From Gigaspora margarita (lineage: Eukaryota > Glomeromycota > Glomeromycetes > Diversisporales > Gigasporaceae), in the NCBI GenBank assembly GCA_009809945.1, contig WTPW01000632.1:38447-102446 (forward strand): 64,000 nucleotides of DNA. The letters run 5' to 3'. Below the pieces are notes generated by a model, which saw only the letters and a list, made by a program, of their open reading frames with translations, had not been told where the DNA came from and did not search any database. The translations under genes were made by a program, and so were the position numbers. Positions 10,744 to 21,822 of the stretch are shown here, in pieces (position 1 is the first letter of the stretch; every line of letters starts with the position of its first letter).

Positions 10744-13700
10744 TCAACTAATTGGTAAACCCATCGTTTTTAAATAAATTTTTTTATATTTGCTAGTAGA
10801 TATATCAGTCTCTATAAATTCTTTGTTCGAGACAAAAATACATGAGTGAAAAGGATAATTAATAACAAACTCGGAATTTTCATCTTTAGATTCGTCATTT
10901 TCACTCTCAGATTCATCATTTTCAAATTCAATATTTTTATATTTATCACTTCCAGAAGTGTCCTTAGGTGGATTATGAGTTATGTTTAGCTCGATTTTAC
11001 CATCTTGAATTGTTGCATTTTTGCTATGTAGAGGATATTCAAATGACAATGCCATTATTGAGTTAATTGGCAATTTTTCTGGTACATTAATTGATACACT
11101 TTTTTTATCATGTGAAATGTCCTGATGCTCCATACTTAATACGTATAATTCTCGAGTCTGTACACTATAAAAGTTAATTTCATCCGAAAATCCGACCAAC
11201 ATCCACATAATTTGAAAGTCATTTGAATCTATATTTCTATTAAATGAAATATTGTAAAATATTTAATAACATGTATATTATACTAATCTCAAAATTTTTA
11301 TTTACTTACTCTGTCTCATTAAGATTTTTGATTTCTGCAAAAAATCCAGTTCTACTTTTAGAATATGCTTTCACTACTTTATGAATTAGTGGCTCATTTC
11401 CATCTTTAATAACGTTTGCAAAAATCTGGTAGTTACAACTTTCTAGATGAGAAGGAAAATCTATGTGATAATACTTGTTATTTTTATTAATTTGCATAAT
11501 TCCTGTCATAAGTATCTTTTTTTGATTATCTATTCCTAAAATTGATTGAATTTTATGACTAATTGATTCTTCAAATATTTCATATAATGGAAGGAATTCA
11601 CCACGTTTGATAATCTCTAATGGTTTAGAATGTTCATTTAACCATTTTTTAATATCATTAATTTTAATCGCTTCCCCATCCATTGAAATTAAGATAGGCT
11701 GCGTCGAACCAACGTTTCTTTGGTAAATATCATCCAATTCTTGTGTAAAATTTTCAATTTCTAGTTTAAATTCTGATTGTTGACCGTTTGAACACGGTGG
11801 TTTTTGTAATAAAACACATGATTTATATAATTTTTGTCCAAGAATAAGTTTCTGGGATAATAGATATCCAAACTCGTCGAATACCTTGATCAGCTCTTGA
11901 TATGGTTTCTTATTCTTTAATGCGTTATCTACAGCTATTTTTAACTCTTCGGTTGGTTTAATAGTCCTTTTTTCAAAATTCAATTCAATCTCTGGGAAAT
12001 TGGTTTCAAAATAGACATTATTAAATAATGACTTGTCCTTATCATTGAAAAAGTTTATCGATTGCATAATAATATTAATCAACTTTTGTGGCAATGACTG
12101 AAAAGAATCAATATCTATGTGATTCTTTAATAAAAACAATTCATCATCATCTTTTGGTGATGCTAATTTTACATGACAGATATTAATAGCTCCTTTAGTT
12201 TCTAGTTTAAAATCAAATGCTTTGTTTACTGTAGCACACATTACTTGCGATTTAATAACAAGACCATGATCTAATTTATGATATTTTACAGCGTCATTGC
12301 GAGCATTTTGGTGTAAAAACTCTGTTTTTGGATTAAATAAAAAGATGCATATATAATAATTAATCTTAAACATAGGTATAGCAAATTGTTTTTAGTTATA
12401 TATAATAGTTAAAAGTAAATATACCTTTAGATGAATTTGTTTTTTGAAGATTAGTGTGTTCTTGATGTATTTTTTGTTCTTCTTGTATTTCTTCTTTAAA
12501 AGAAATTATTTCTGTTTCTTTTTGTATGTAGGCTTTTTTACAAACAAGTGATTTTAAATTTCTGAATATTTCATCAGCTGCTGGCCGTTCTTCTGGTTTC
12601 TGACTCCATCCATGTTCCATTATCTTTTCAAAAAGTTTGGGAGTACCACTTATTAATAGTGGTCGACCTTTTTGTAGCGTAACATGATTAATTAAATCCT
12701 GTTTATTAGTAATATCAACGAAAGGCATATCTTGAGATGCCAGTTCCCAAAGCACAATTGAAAAGCTATTGGTTGAAACAATGTTAAAAATCTTAAGTAA
12801 TTTAGATTAATTGATTTCCATGATCATATACCTATATATGTCGCATTCTTTTGAATAGATTTCTTGGTTTACAAGTTTTTCAGGGGAACGCCATCTAAAA
12901 TATGAAACAATAAATTTCGATATATTCTTTATTTAATAAGTTAATTTCCATGATCATATACCGATATATGTCGCATTCATTGGAATAGATTTCTTGGTTT
13001 GCAAGTTTTTCAGGGGAACGCCATCTAAAATATGAAACAATAAATTTCGATATTATATTCTTTATTTTATAGTTAATTTCCATGATCATATACCTATATT
13101 TGCCGTATTCTTTGGGATAGAGTGCTTGGTTTGCAAGTTTTTCAGAGGAACGCCATCTAAAATATGAAACAATAAATTTCGATATTATATTCTTTATTTT
13201 ATAATATTAAAGAACATGCATTACCTGTTTTTTAACAAATAATCGCTTACTTCGCGACTATGATTAAAATTGCTTAATTTTGCTGTTATATTTTCTGTTA
13301 ATAGTATATTATGACTAAAAATATTAAAATATTTGTTAAAAGACTTATTAATACTATAAAATATATAAAGAAATAGATCAAACCTTCTTATATCATTATG
13401 TGAAATATTGCGGAAATGACAAAATGCTAGGCCACTAGCAATTTCTGAAGCTATTTTTAATTTAAAGTCCCAAGATAAGTGTGGATTTGTTTTCAGGTAG
13501 TTGTTGAGATCTGTTTCAGCCCATTCCAAAATCATATACCGTTCACCCTTTACTTGCATTGTACCATAACTATATAATAAAATTATTAACTATCAATCTT
13601 AAAATTTTCCTCATAATTTATAAAACAATATAACATACAAAGTTATGACATTTGTGCAATTCCTCAGCTCTGTAAGAATAAAGATCTCTTGATTTATTTT

Positions 13701-14408
13701 TTTAATTTCTTCTGGCGTGATCTTCTTTTGTGCGACTGACTGTACTCCGTTCATTATTTTTTTAACAACCTGACCATTTCCACGTTCTAATTCCTCTCCA
13801 TTTTCTATATAATCTGTAATATGATTTTTAGATATTTGTGATTTTGCAAAGATTTCGTCCCAACCCATATAATCTGTAATCTGATTTTTAGATGTTTGTG
13901 ATTTTGCAAAGATTTCGTCCCAATCCATATAATCTGTAATCTGATTTTTAGATATTTGTGATTTTGCAAAGATTTCGTCCATTTTGCTCTCTATGGTGTA
14001 ATTCTTGAATTCATTAAAACTGTTTTCTAGGTTTCGCAATTTTTTATTCGTTTGAAGACATGTAGATAATATGGTTTGCATCATTACTGAATCGATTTCT
14101 TTATTAACTTCATTATATGCCTTTTCGATCTATAATTGAATTATGTGAATATTAAATTTATCTTTTTTCGATGCATAGTATTTTATATTAATTAAATTTA
14201 CATCACTAGGAAATATTTTCTTAAATTTTGATTTCTCGATAGCTTTAATTGTATTAGCCCATTTCTGGCGTTTGTTGTGAATTTCTTTCATAAGTTTATA
14301 CATAAAGTCAGACTCATTATATCCTTCAATTAAGCTGTACTTATTATATTCTCCAATTAAGCTATCAAAAGTCTTTATGCGATATACTAAATCTTCTATC
14401 TTATCCAT
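10744..14408 (-). CDS. Pseudokinase with C-terminal MACPF-like (DUF7431-like) module, multi-exon
   Basis: Exons by GT-AG sites and phase: 14202-14408, 13639-14129, 13384-13569, 13225-13314, one or more of 13094-13156 / 12962-13024 / 12832-12894, 12425-12765, 11310-12321, 10744-11236; 960 aa with one copy of the 63-nt exon. An N-terminal helical region is followed by three 20-residue repeats (about residues 119-178) and a kinase fold (about 185-430). The VAxK-type lysine survives in SVAQKKI, with Glu in INQEIFIL. The catalytic loop is SHNDIRSHNIL (HND for HRD) and DFG is replaced by SNF, so the metal-binding Asp is lost and a pseudokinase is likely. APE reads RSPE and subdomain IX reads CDIYSFSIVLWEL. 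After a coiled stretch, residues about 470-960 contain FDEFGYLLSQKLILG and a beta-rich end resembling the neighbouring divergent gene. The ATG chosen follows an A-rich leader; the upstream GTG frame was rejected. Exon joins are inference without transcripts. Confidence 0.8.
12812..13204 (-). repeat. Tandem triplication of a 63-nt kinase exon with its introns
   Basis: Three head-to-tail copies of a 130-132 bp unit. Each holds an acceptor (atattttag), a 63-nt exon and a donor (gtatatgatc). Exons: 12832-12894 (copy A), 12962-13024 (B), 13094-13156 (C; first in transcript order). A and B encode WRSPEKL...ECDIY. C reads WRSSEKL...EYGKY, losing the APE proline and the subdomain IX aspartate. The exon is phase 1-1 and a multiple of three, so any number can be included without a frameshift. 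Confidence 0.9.
13801..13980 (-). repeat. Three in-frame 60-bp repeats in the pseudokinase linker
   Basis: Exact 60-bp period on the given strand (each unit ends aaagatttcgtcc). Encodes three near-identical 20-residue units with core DEIFAKSQISKNQITDY. Differences are few, so the expansion is recent. It lies N-terminal to the kinase fold. Confidence 0.92.
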
Positions 14409-14975
14409 TTTTTTTTCGGGGGGTTTTTTTTCTTTTTTTTTTGAGAAATTTTTAACTTTCACGCCTTTTAGGTAAATATTTATTGTTATACTTTTAATAT
14501 ATATATGAACCGAACCAAAATGAAGTCTTTTTCTGCCGAATTTTTTTCATTGTACATATTCATTTTAAGTAATCCTCAGCTGGCCCTTGTACGTACGTAC
14601 GTACGGAAATTAATTACTTTATATAGAAAAGGATCAACTAACACATTGAAGATAAGTTAAATTCAATAGTGGCGTATTTTTGTGTGTGTGAATACTTTTT
14701 TTTTTGAAGTCGATAATTTAAGAAATATTGGATTAGCGTGCTACTTGATTATCTACTTGGCGTAATCTGTAACCTATAATCAAGTTACACATTAAAAATT
14801 AAATTATCAATAAAGTTAGGAATATATAGTTTAATTTCGTTGTTTTATATATATGTCTCTATAAGGTGTGTAATTGTGGTCTTTAGATTTCTTTTACCGC
14901 GCATAACTTTGAAAGTTCATTATAAAAAATATATGCCTTTGTAGAACTTATATTTAAGAATTGCAAAATATTTTT
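14409..14975. promoter_or_regulatory. Shared divergent promoter region
   Basis: A 567-bp gap between the head-to-head start codons of the pseudokinase and MACPF-like genes. It contains a perfect (GTAC)n tract near 14589-14605, AT-rich TATA-like stretches near 14500 and 14845-14856, and a T-run near 14695-14705. No other gene is visible. Co-regulation is inference from layout. Confidence 0.45.
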
Positions 14976-17735
14976 ATGGGCAAAGAGAAAGAGTTTACGT
15001 TTGAAATTAACGGAGTAAGGCTTATTAAATGGTTTAGGCCGGACGAAAAGCTTGATAATGTGAGAGAACAGTTAGCAGCATCAGCAGAACGAAATGACTG
15101 GAATAGTGAAAAACTTTTCTTTAAACATAATGAAATACCGATTTCTCATAAAGATGAAACTAATTATAAATTAGAAAAAATTCAAAGTCGTAATGTAATC
15201 TTTGTTGAAAATTTTATGAAAAAAATTACAGCTTACATTGACGGCATAGTGTTTACTCTCTCATTAGATCCTGGAGATAAGCTTAGTACAATTCGTTCAA
15301 CACTTTCAAACAAGTTTAGTGAAACATTTCCCAATAGTGACTTCAACTTTAGATGGAAAGATGGAAAAGCTGTTGACAGACGTGAAGAATTCTCCAATAA
15401 TTTAGAAGAAATTTTGACAGACGGCAATGAGCTTTATATATCTATATTAAAGGAAAGTGAGATAACTATTTACAGTAGTCATAGCGGAGTTTTTAAATCT
15501 TTTATACTTACTTTAGACAAAAGAAAATTTCTTACTAAAATCAGGAAAGAGCTTGAAAGCATCTCTAAAGAAAATTATTATTACATGTGTTCAGACTGTT
15601 GTTTTTTAAATCAGAATAAAGCACTTATTCCTAAATCCGAAGAAGATAAATTCACTTTAGGACAAATTTTATTAATCGATAAGGGTAGAGATATCTTAAA
15701 CATTCATAGGGAACATGATAATGATGATTATGATTTGATAAAACGAATGAGGAATAAATATGGATATGGATTTATTACTAGGAATGGCTCAGTAAATAAA
15801 GCTGAATGCCGTGCATTTACATTTACAGAAAATCCGAAACACTATAACCATCAAATTCTTAGAGGTGGTTATGATGAAGAAAGATTAATTTGTAAAAATG
15901 AATTTCACGAATTGTGTAAACGAAATTTTATCATATTTGGAAACGTCACTACTATTTTGCCGTGGGTTTCTGTTTTTTTTGGAATCAATAGAAACGTTTC
16001 ACTTGACAAATTAAGAAAATATGAAACAGCCACAGAGTATAAATGTACTAAGATGAGACGAGTGAGTATAAACGTATCAAAGAATAGAATTTCTGTAACT
16101 AAAGAGTTTAAGGGTGATGTTGAAAATGCGTTAAAAGAAAATGACCAAGATATCAGAGTAAGCAAGCTTAAAGACATTGCTGAAAGATACGGATACTTTT
16201 ATGCCGATACTATATACTTTGGAGGTGTTATTGTTGAAAAAATTGAACAAACCAACCATTTAGGTACTAATTAATAACGATTAATCAGAATAACGTAACT
16301 TGAATTTTATCAACTTTATTAATTTTATTAATTTTATTTATTTATAATTTAAAGACGAGAGTGTAAATACCAAAACACATAATTTAGCAGCTGGAATTAA
16401 TTCGAAACTTGCTAATGCAGGCTTAGATGTTACTTTAGAAAGTGTACAAAACACTAGAATGGAAACGGACAACACAAAATCTCATTTAACGATAAAGGGC
16501 GGAGATGAATCAAAATTTAAACCTGATGATTATCAAGATTGGATTAATTCACTTAAAGATCCGGAAACGTGGGATATAATTGAATATCATGGTATTCATT
16601 CAATTTTTAGTTTACTGGATAGCGAATTGCAATCAAGAGTCTTGAAATCCCTGGGAAAAAGAGTTTTAAAAAGTAAGAACATCATTGTTTTGGTAGTTGT
16701 TAAATAATATAACTAATGTATTTTTAAATAAAACAGCAAAAGTTGATGAAATTCATTATTCAACAGAAAATGAGCAATATGTCCATCAATTAGCTGGCGA
16801 TTTAGAAGACATTTATAATATCAGAGATTGTCAAATATTCACTACTATCATGAAAGAAAAAGTAGATAGGCATATATTTTCTTCATATGTATCTTACGAT
16901 GGTTCGTTTGACAAACCAATAATTATCATTAATCGCGCTCCAAGTAATAGAAGACCTAGAAGCAAATATATAACTATCCGCATTGGATGGATTGTTGTAG
17001 GATACCCAAGAAATACTTTTGATTTCGACTTGTCAAATCAAATTGTAATTGAAAGTGAAAAATATGAATCAAATCAAGATTTTGTAATTAATTTGCAATT
17101 TAGAAATAGATATGTATTAACTACATGTGTCTTTGATCAAACAGAAACATTACAAGAAGATACAAGCACTTCAGGGATGTCATTAATAAGTGATATCAGT
17201 CAATCAAATATACGTGAATGTAAATTAGTCGTTGGATCATTTTTTTCACCTTCACAGAGTTCTGCATGTTTATTTGCTTACTGCTCCAAAACCGGTAAAA
17301 AACAAATGACTCAACAAAATAATCCATTTTTACAAAATTTAAAGTTATTTATTTGGTAACCATCACGTTTTTTAATATTATACTTATTTAGTATTTCATA
17401 TGAACTGAATAATTTCTTTTATTTAAAGTACTATTAATACAAGATGCCAACACTTTCCGGAAAGTATGGTTACTTGGAAACGTTTAGGAATAATGAAATT
17501 TTCAAGAACATTACGTTCGGAAACAGCTCAAATTAATATAAATGAAGAAACAAATCAAACAAATACCAGACCCATATTTGTAAATAATATCATTGATGAT
17601 AATTTTCTTGATAATTATCATGGAATAATTAATGTTGCTTCCAACCATTTTCAATACAGGATATTGAACGAAAGTTCATTTAAAATGTCTAAGTCTAAAC
17701 TTTTTTGTATTTGTTTTACTCCTGAAAATGACTAA
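14976..17735 (+). CDS. Ubiquitin-like-repeat MACPF-like protein, 4 exons
   Basis: Exons 14976-16263, 16355-16672, 16737-17355 and 17429-17735 join in frame (843 aa) with GT-AG ends; the first ATG is at 14976 (the frame extends upstream only through a TTG). Three successive beta-grasp (ubiquitin-like) segments start at about residues 6, 81 and 162, each with an Ile/Val-rich strand, helix and LxDGxxLYI-type end. Residues about 255-590 resemble the fungal MACPF-like family often labelled DUF7431: AERYGYFYADTIYFGG, LTIKGGDE, then DYQDWINSLKDP and IEYHGIHSIFSLL, corresponding in order to the YGTHY, GG and YxxWxxSL landmarks of MACPF domains. The C-terminal 250 residues are beta-rich and match the tail of the divergent pseudokinase. 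No signal peptide or membrane segment is seen, so a pore-forming role cannot be claimed; it may be an intracellular MACPF relative. Confidence 0.75.
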
Positions 17736-19827
17736 ATTTTCTTTTGCAGAACACATAAAATTGAACTTATATCGAATGGTTCAAAAACTTTAGCCATATA
17801 TTTCTGAAGCTAAAAATTTATTTGTTCTCTTATTTTCTGAACAAACATATTCAAACAGGTTTAAACAGCTTAGAATAGCGTCTAAGCCACTTTTTTGAAA
17901 TTATTTTTACAAATAAACTGGCTAATAATAACCAAACTTATATTTTTTTTTATCATTTATGATTTATTTCTGAAAGTACTATAAACTGTAAAACATTTTT
18001 ATAAATAATATAAATAAATTCTATAAAATCTAATTGATAATTTTCTTGATTGTAAAAAATTTGCTCTTACAAATTTTTGTACCTTGCAAGGTTTGACAAG
18101 AGCTTATTTTTTTTATAAAGTTGACTTAAGATGTTTAGATGTTTATTTATGATGAATGTAAGAACAAAGCAATAAAATATTATAGCTTTTGAATTGTTTA
18201 TAATTTTTTAAAATTTTACGCATGTGCGTTGTAAAATTTAGGTAGCTTTCCCATGTACAATGCAAAAATAAAAATTATCGAGATTTAAATCAATAAACCA
18301 CATCTTTAGGGTTAAATTAAGGTCAAGAGAGGGCATAGATTATACAAAAATTTCGCAAGAAATTTTTTTGTTAAAAAAATAAGACAATTTCACAGAAAAT
18401 TTCAAGCCGTTTGTAGTTAATTTTTTGGTTGACATCACTTTCCAGGACTCTCGGAAGAAGGCGGAAGGGGGCGAATGAAACGACAAAATTTTTAATTGAC
18501 GCTGAATATATATTCTAGTCACTTATTCTAGCTACATTAATTATTGCAAACGTGATTATCGAGGCAATTATACCTTTTACATTTGTAACGAATTATATTA
18601 ATAATCTTTAGCAATTCTAATAGTTGTATTGAACGGCTTTAATATAAAAACATAATCCTCTCGCATAATAAAATAAAGGGTTATGACGTCGATTAAACTA
18701 TTTGCCATCGAGAAATTTAGTAAATTTTCAAATGCGTTACGAAATAAAAATAAATATTCTTGTAACTCGGACAAATTACGTAGAATTCAGTTTCATGTTT
18801 TAATAATTGATAATTACTAAATTTTAAATTAATTTTAAATCCGCTTATTAAGTGCCTCTAACCAACTGTGTCGGTTTGATATTTTGTTGCATATAAGTTG
18901 ATTTGAAATTACAAAAATTCGATTCGACGTTCAACATGTTATTTGTTTTTGAACTTGAGACCATCATACGTACAAAACGATTTCAAATTTGTGAAACATT
19001 TGATAGACTTTTTTTTAACTATTTGTTCGCTCAAAATATTTTGCATTTATTTTGTAATCAAATAACAAAAGCAAATTTGGAAAATTCACGTTTCACGATT
19101 TTAGAGAGTTGTTTAAGGGCGTTAAAGACATTAATATAAGCCTAGAATATTTGATTTTCTAGTGTAACAGATGGACGGTTGCGTTTTAATAATATAGATA
19201 GATATTATATAATATATATCTATAATGACTTAAAGTATGGTGCCGTAAATAGCTAGTTACGACAATTATATTTACGACATATATTTTTACACAGACCTTT
19301 TAAAACCATATTGTCGTAATTATTACGACATGTAATAATTACTACGTACAAATTACATGTAGTAATTATTACGACATATAGTAATTATTATGACATGTAT
19401 ACCAGGAACGTAGTACGAAGTACGAAGTGGATGGTTCAGTTCGAGTTTTGCGTTCGCAACAAAATCTGGAATATGATTGGACACCCTAATAATTTACGGA
19501 TGTCAGCTGATCAAATATAGCTAAGCCAGGATACATGTAGCAATCCAGTCAAATCCGGTTATAAAGCTGTAAATCCCAACTCATACAGGAGGGTCCCCAA
19601 AATTCCGGTCAAAATACGTCGGATTACATGGAATCGGCTGCCCCAAGATCATAAATCATATCCTTTCATTAATTAAAAAATGTCCAGCTGATAATTTTGC
19701 TATAGAACCTGCTAACAACTAGGGCTAGACACCGACCTATATCCGACGCATCCGACCCAGAATTTTGGTGACCCGGCGCGAAGCGCCACCAATCGCCGAA
19801 AAAATTAGTAATTATCAGATAATCCGG
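17736..19827. other. Gene-free stretch with inverted AT repeats
   Basis: No supportable gene. 17736-18250 is AT-rich 3' flank of the MACPF-like gene. A TTG-started 78-codon frame at 18903-19139 has no ATG start and no recognisable domain. At 19290-19395 there are alternating copies of gtaattattacgacat and its complement. 19700-19827 is the left flank of the LTR element and belongs to the repeat family seen at 24.06-25.57 kb (cgccgaaaaaattagtaat...ccggatgg). Confidence 0.45.
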
Positions 19828-19831
19828 ATGG

Positions 19832-20250
19832 TGTCACGGGCAAAAAGTAATGTCGATCACAAATTTATACTGTGCCACATTTCATGTGACATCTGATTTG
19901 ATATAATTGATTATATTAATAATCGTGCATAATCGATCATGCATGCTCGGGGCTCGGCGTACGGCGTAATGATTTAGAAACATTCCAACCTCTAGTATAA
20001 TAGACATATTATGATAGCGTCGTAGTTTCCATAATATTCCATAATGTTAGATTAGAGAATCCCATAACATTTGTAAAGTATAAAAAGAAGGATTGTTTTA
20101 TCTATTAGAGGGGGATTAATCTTCGGATTAGGATACACAAGTCACGTTTATAATAAATCAGGTTAAATCACCAAGTCACGCCTCTGGCGAGCCGCCTTCG
20201 TATAACCTTTTTAATCGAAAAATAAGGAACGTCGAATTCTCCCCGTAACA
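19832..20250 (+). repeat. Left LTR
   Basis: Begins TGTCACGGGC, ends CCCCGTAACA. Contains a TATA-like box (gtataaaaag, 20078-20087) and a polyadenylation-like taataaatc near 20150, giving a plausible U3-R-U5 order. Confidence 0.85.
20078..20087 (+). promoter_or_regulatory. LTR TATA-like box
   Basis: gtataaaaag upstream of the presumed R region. Conserved in the right LTR near 23880. Confidence 0.5.
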
Positions 20251-20268
20251 ATTGGTGGTGACTGTGAG
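20251..20268 (+). other. Primer-binding site candidate
   Basis: attggtggtgactgtgag directly after the left LTR. TGG after a 2-bp spacer is the usual complement of a tRNA CCA end. Which tRNA was not determined. Confidence 0.55.
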
Positions 20269-20270
20269 AT

Positions 20271-20462
20271 ATGGACTTCTCAACAGCTAATATTGCTTTA
20301 AAATCCAATTACGACCAAAATTGTGGAATTTTACCTTATATTACCCTTGAGGTTTTTAACAACCGACAGTATACTAAAGGGACGAAGACCTTTTTAATGA
20401 CCATAAATTCGCAAAGATTGAGAAAAGTCGAAACCGCAACCCTAAAATTTCTGAAGAAATGA
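20271..20462 (+). CDS. 63-codon frame behind the primer-binding site (unrecognised)
   Basis: Starts with ATG three bases after the primer-binding site, where an LTR element would start gag. It encodes a 63-residue Asn/Thr/Lys-containing peptide ending KVETATLKFLKK. I do not recognise it. It may be the truncated start of a lost gag frame or chance. Just beyond the stop a sequence like the LTR end (cccccgtaacaatt) recurs, hinting at an internal rearrangement. Confidence 0.25.
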   Translation: MDFSTANIALKSNYDQNCGILPYITLEVFNNRQYTKGTKTFLMTINSQRLRKVETATLKFLKK

Positions 20463-20479
20463 CCAATTTCCCCCGTAAC

Positions 20480-20760
20480 AATTCGAAGGCCTTGCAAGAA
20501 TATTTTCAACACCAATTCCATACATATAACAATCTCCAACAACACTAATTCAGCTTCATAATTCATGTTTGATAGCAAATGAACGCGAGACATTCATCTT
20601 TTTCGATACCGTTTCCATTATGGTAACAACTATCAACATTAATTACTGCTCCAACACATCCCAGATCAGAGGTTATCTTATAACAATTGAATGTTATACG
20701 CTCGTCTTTGTTGACTCCAAGTCCATGTTGATAGTAAATATCCAACATTAGACAGTTCAT
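20480..20760 (-). pseudogene. Sel1-like repeat relic inside the LTR element
   Basis: Minus-strand translation gives YYQHGLGVNKDERITFNCYK, then DSCYHNGNGIEKDECLAFICYQ. After a frameshift near 20580 it gives GDCYMYGIGVEN. These are about three Sel1 repeats with the usual G-x-G-x-x-KDE-x-A-F spacing. No start codon or continuous frame; it is oriented against the LTR element. It probably derives from a host SLR (or SLR-kinase) gene. Confidence 0.75.
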
Positions 20761-20941
20761 TTGNGTGACCAAGAGCGGCCNATCTTTAAAAAAATTCAAA
20801 TGAAGTTTCAATACGAAAAAAAAAAAAAAAAAAAATCTTTGGAGAAAAAAAACTTGTAATTCCAAATCGTCCAGTATCATCAATAATTCTTCCGCCTCGT
20901 ATAATTTGAATACCGACGTTCATTGCCGAATAGAATAACAG

Positions 20942-21560
20942 AATCATTTTCAATGATTATTAAGGACAAACATGCAGCCGAAGTTGCTTCATTGGTGGAT
21001 AGAAAGGATAATGCATATTCAGTAACAAACAATCCATAAGAGTTTAAATTACTTCTTCCTGGAACCTGTGTTTAAAATTCAATGTTCTCAGTGTTCTCAA
21101 AGAACATTATATGATTTTTGAGAACATAAATTATTAAAATATGTTCTCTATTTGAGAACATTCAAAAAATTCTTTTAATATTAAAAAAATTTTAATTTCC
21201 CTATATAAAGAACATTAAAATTTTACTGAGAACATTAAGAAATTAATAATGTTCTTTTTGAGAACATAAAACCAAATTTGAATTTTAAACACTGCCTGGA
21301 ACTAGAGATGGCTTTACTAGAGATTCATTTTTGAATTTATGTGATAAATAGAAAAGTAGTCATAAAGGATAACGGCACTGATGGAATTCTTGGCGGATAT
21401 AATTTTGCCGGATGAGATAAATCGTAAGATTTCGGAGTAAAGAATTGTTCACGTCGGATGACGATAATGAAATCAAAAGAAATTGATAATACATTACATG
21501 GAAGTGCATTGCCTTTCCATAATTATTTCGAAGTTTAAGAGATTAGTCACGAGAAACTAT
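20942..21560 (+). pseudogene. TLDc domain relic inside the LTR element
   Basis: Plus-strand pieces read HAAEVASLVDRKDNAYS then EFKLLLPGT. After a 229-bp MITE they continue GTRDGFTRDSFLNLCDK and, one frame over, VIKDNGTDGILGGYNFAG. This follows the TLDc core (IASWID...FKLLLRGSRDGF...ILGGYNP) seen intact in the gene at 43432-45022. TLDc domains occur in oxidation-resistance and BTB-type adaptor proteins. Frameshifts and stops disable it. The upstream BTB half is absent. Confidence 0.8.
21066..21294. mobile_element. hAT-type MITE, 229 bp, in the TLDc relic
   Basis: Terminal inverted repeats CTGTGTTTAAAATTCAA and (complement) CAGTGTTTAAAATTCAA; flanked by an exact 8-bp duplication cctggaac (21058-21065 and 21295-21302). 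The CAGTG-type ends and 8-bp duplication are hAT hallmarks. The inside is filled with gttctca/gagaacat motifs. Removing it restores the LLLxGTRDGF reading. Confidence 0.92.
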
Positions 21561-21689
21561 ACCCTGGCTTGGTTCTATAATAAGAGTGAAGGTAAATAGA
21601 TACCGTTCACCTTTCATTGAATGTACCAAGTGGGTAAAAGAATTTCTGTATGACAGTCAATATAAGTAAAGTGAGAAAGAGACGATACA

Positions 21690-21822
21690 ACAATGTTGTA
21701 TAGTGAACGATACAGATTCGCCGGATGAGGCAGCATTGTGATAATAGCGTAGATTCGCCGGAGGAGGCAACGCTATAGCAATAGGACAACACAGATTCGC
21801 CGGAAGAGGCAGTATTGTCTAT
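21690..21822. repeat. Three hairpin-framed copies of a 17-nt core
   Basis: The core gattcgccgganGaggca occurs three times at about 40-bp spacing (near 21715, 21752 and 21793). Different flanks pair in each: tagcgt/acgcta (21745-21750, 21770-21775), gacaacac/gtattgtc with one mismatch, and acaatg/cattgt around the first. Confidence 0.7.

Noticed and set aside
18903..19139. 78-codon plus-strand frame
   Set aside because: Starts with TTG, no domain, no splice context, gene-poor surroundings.
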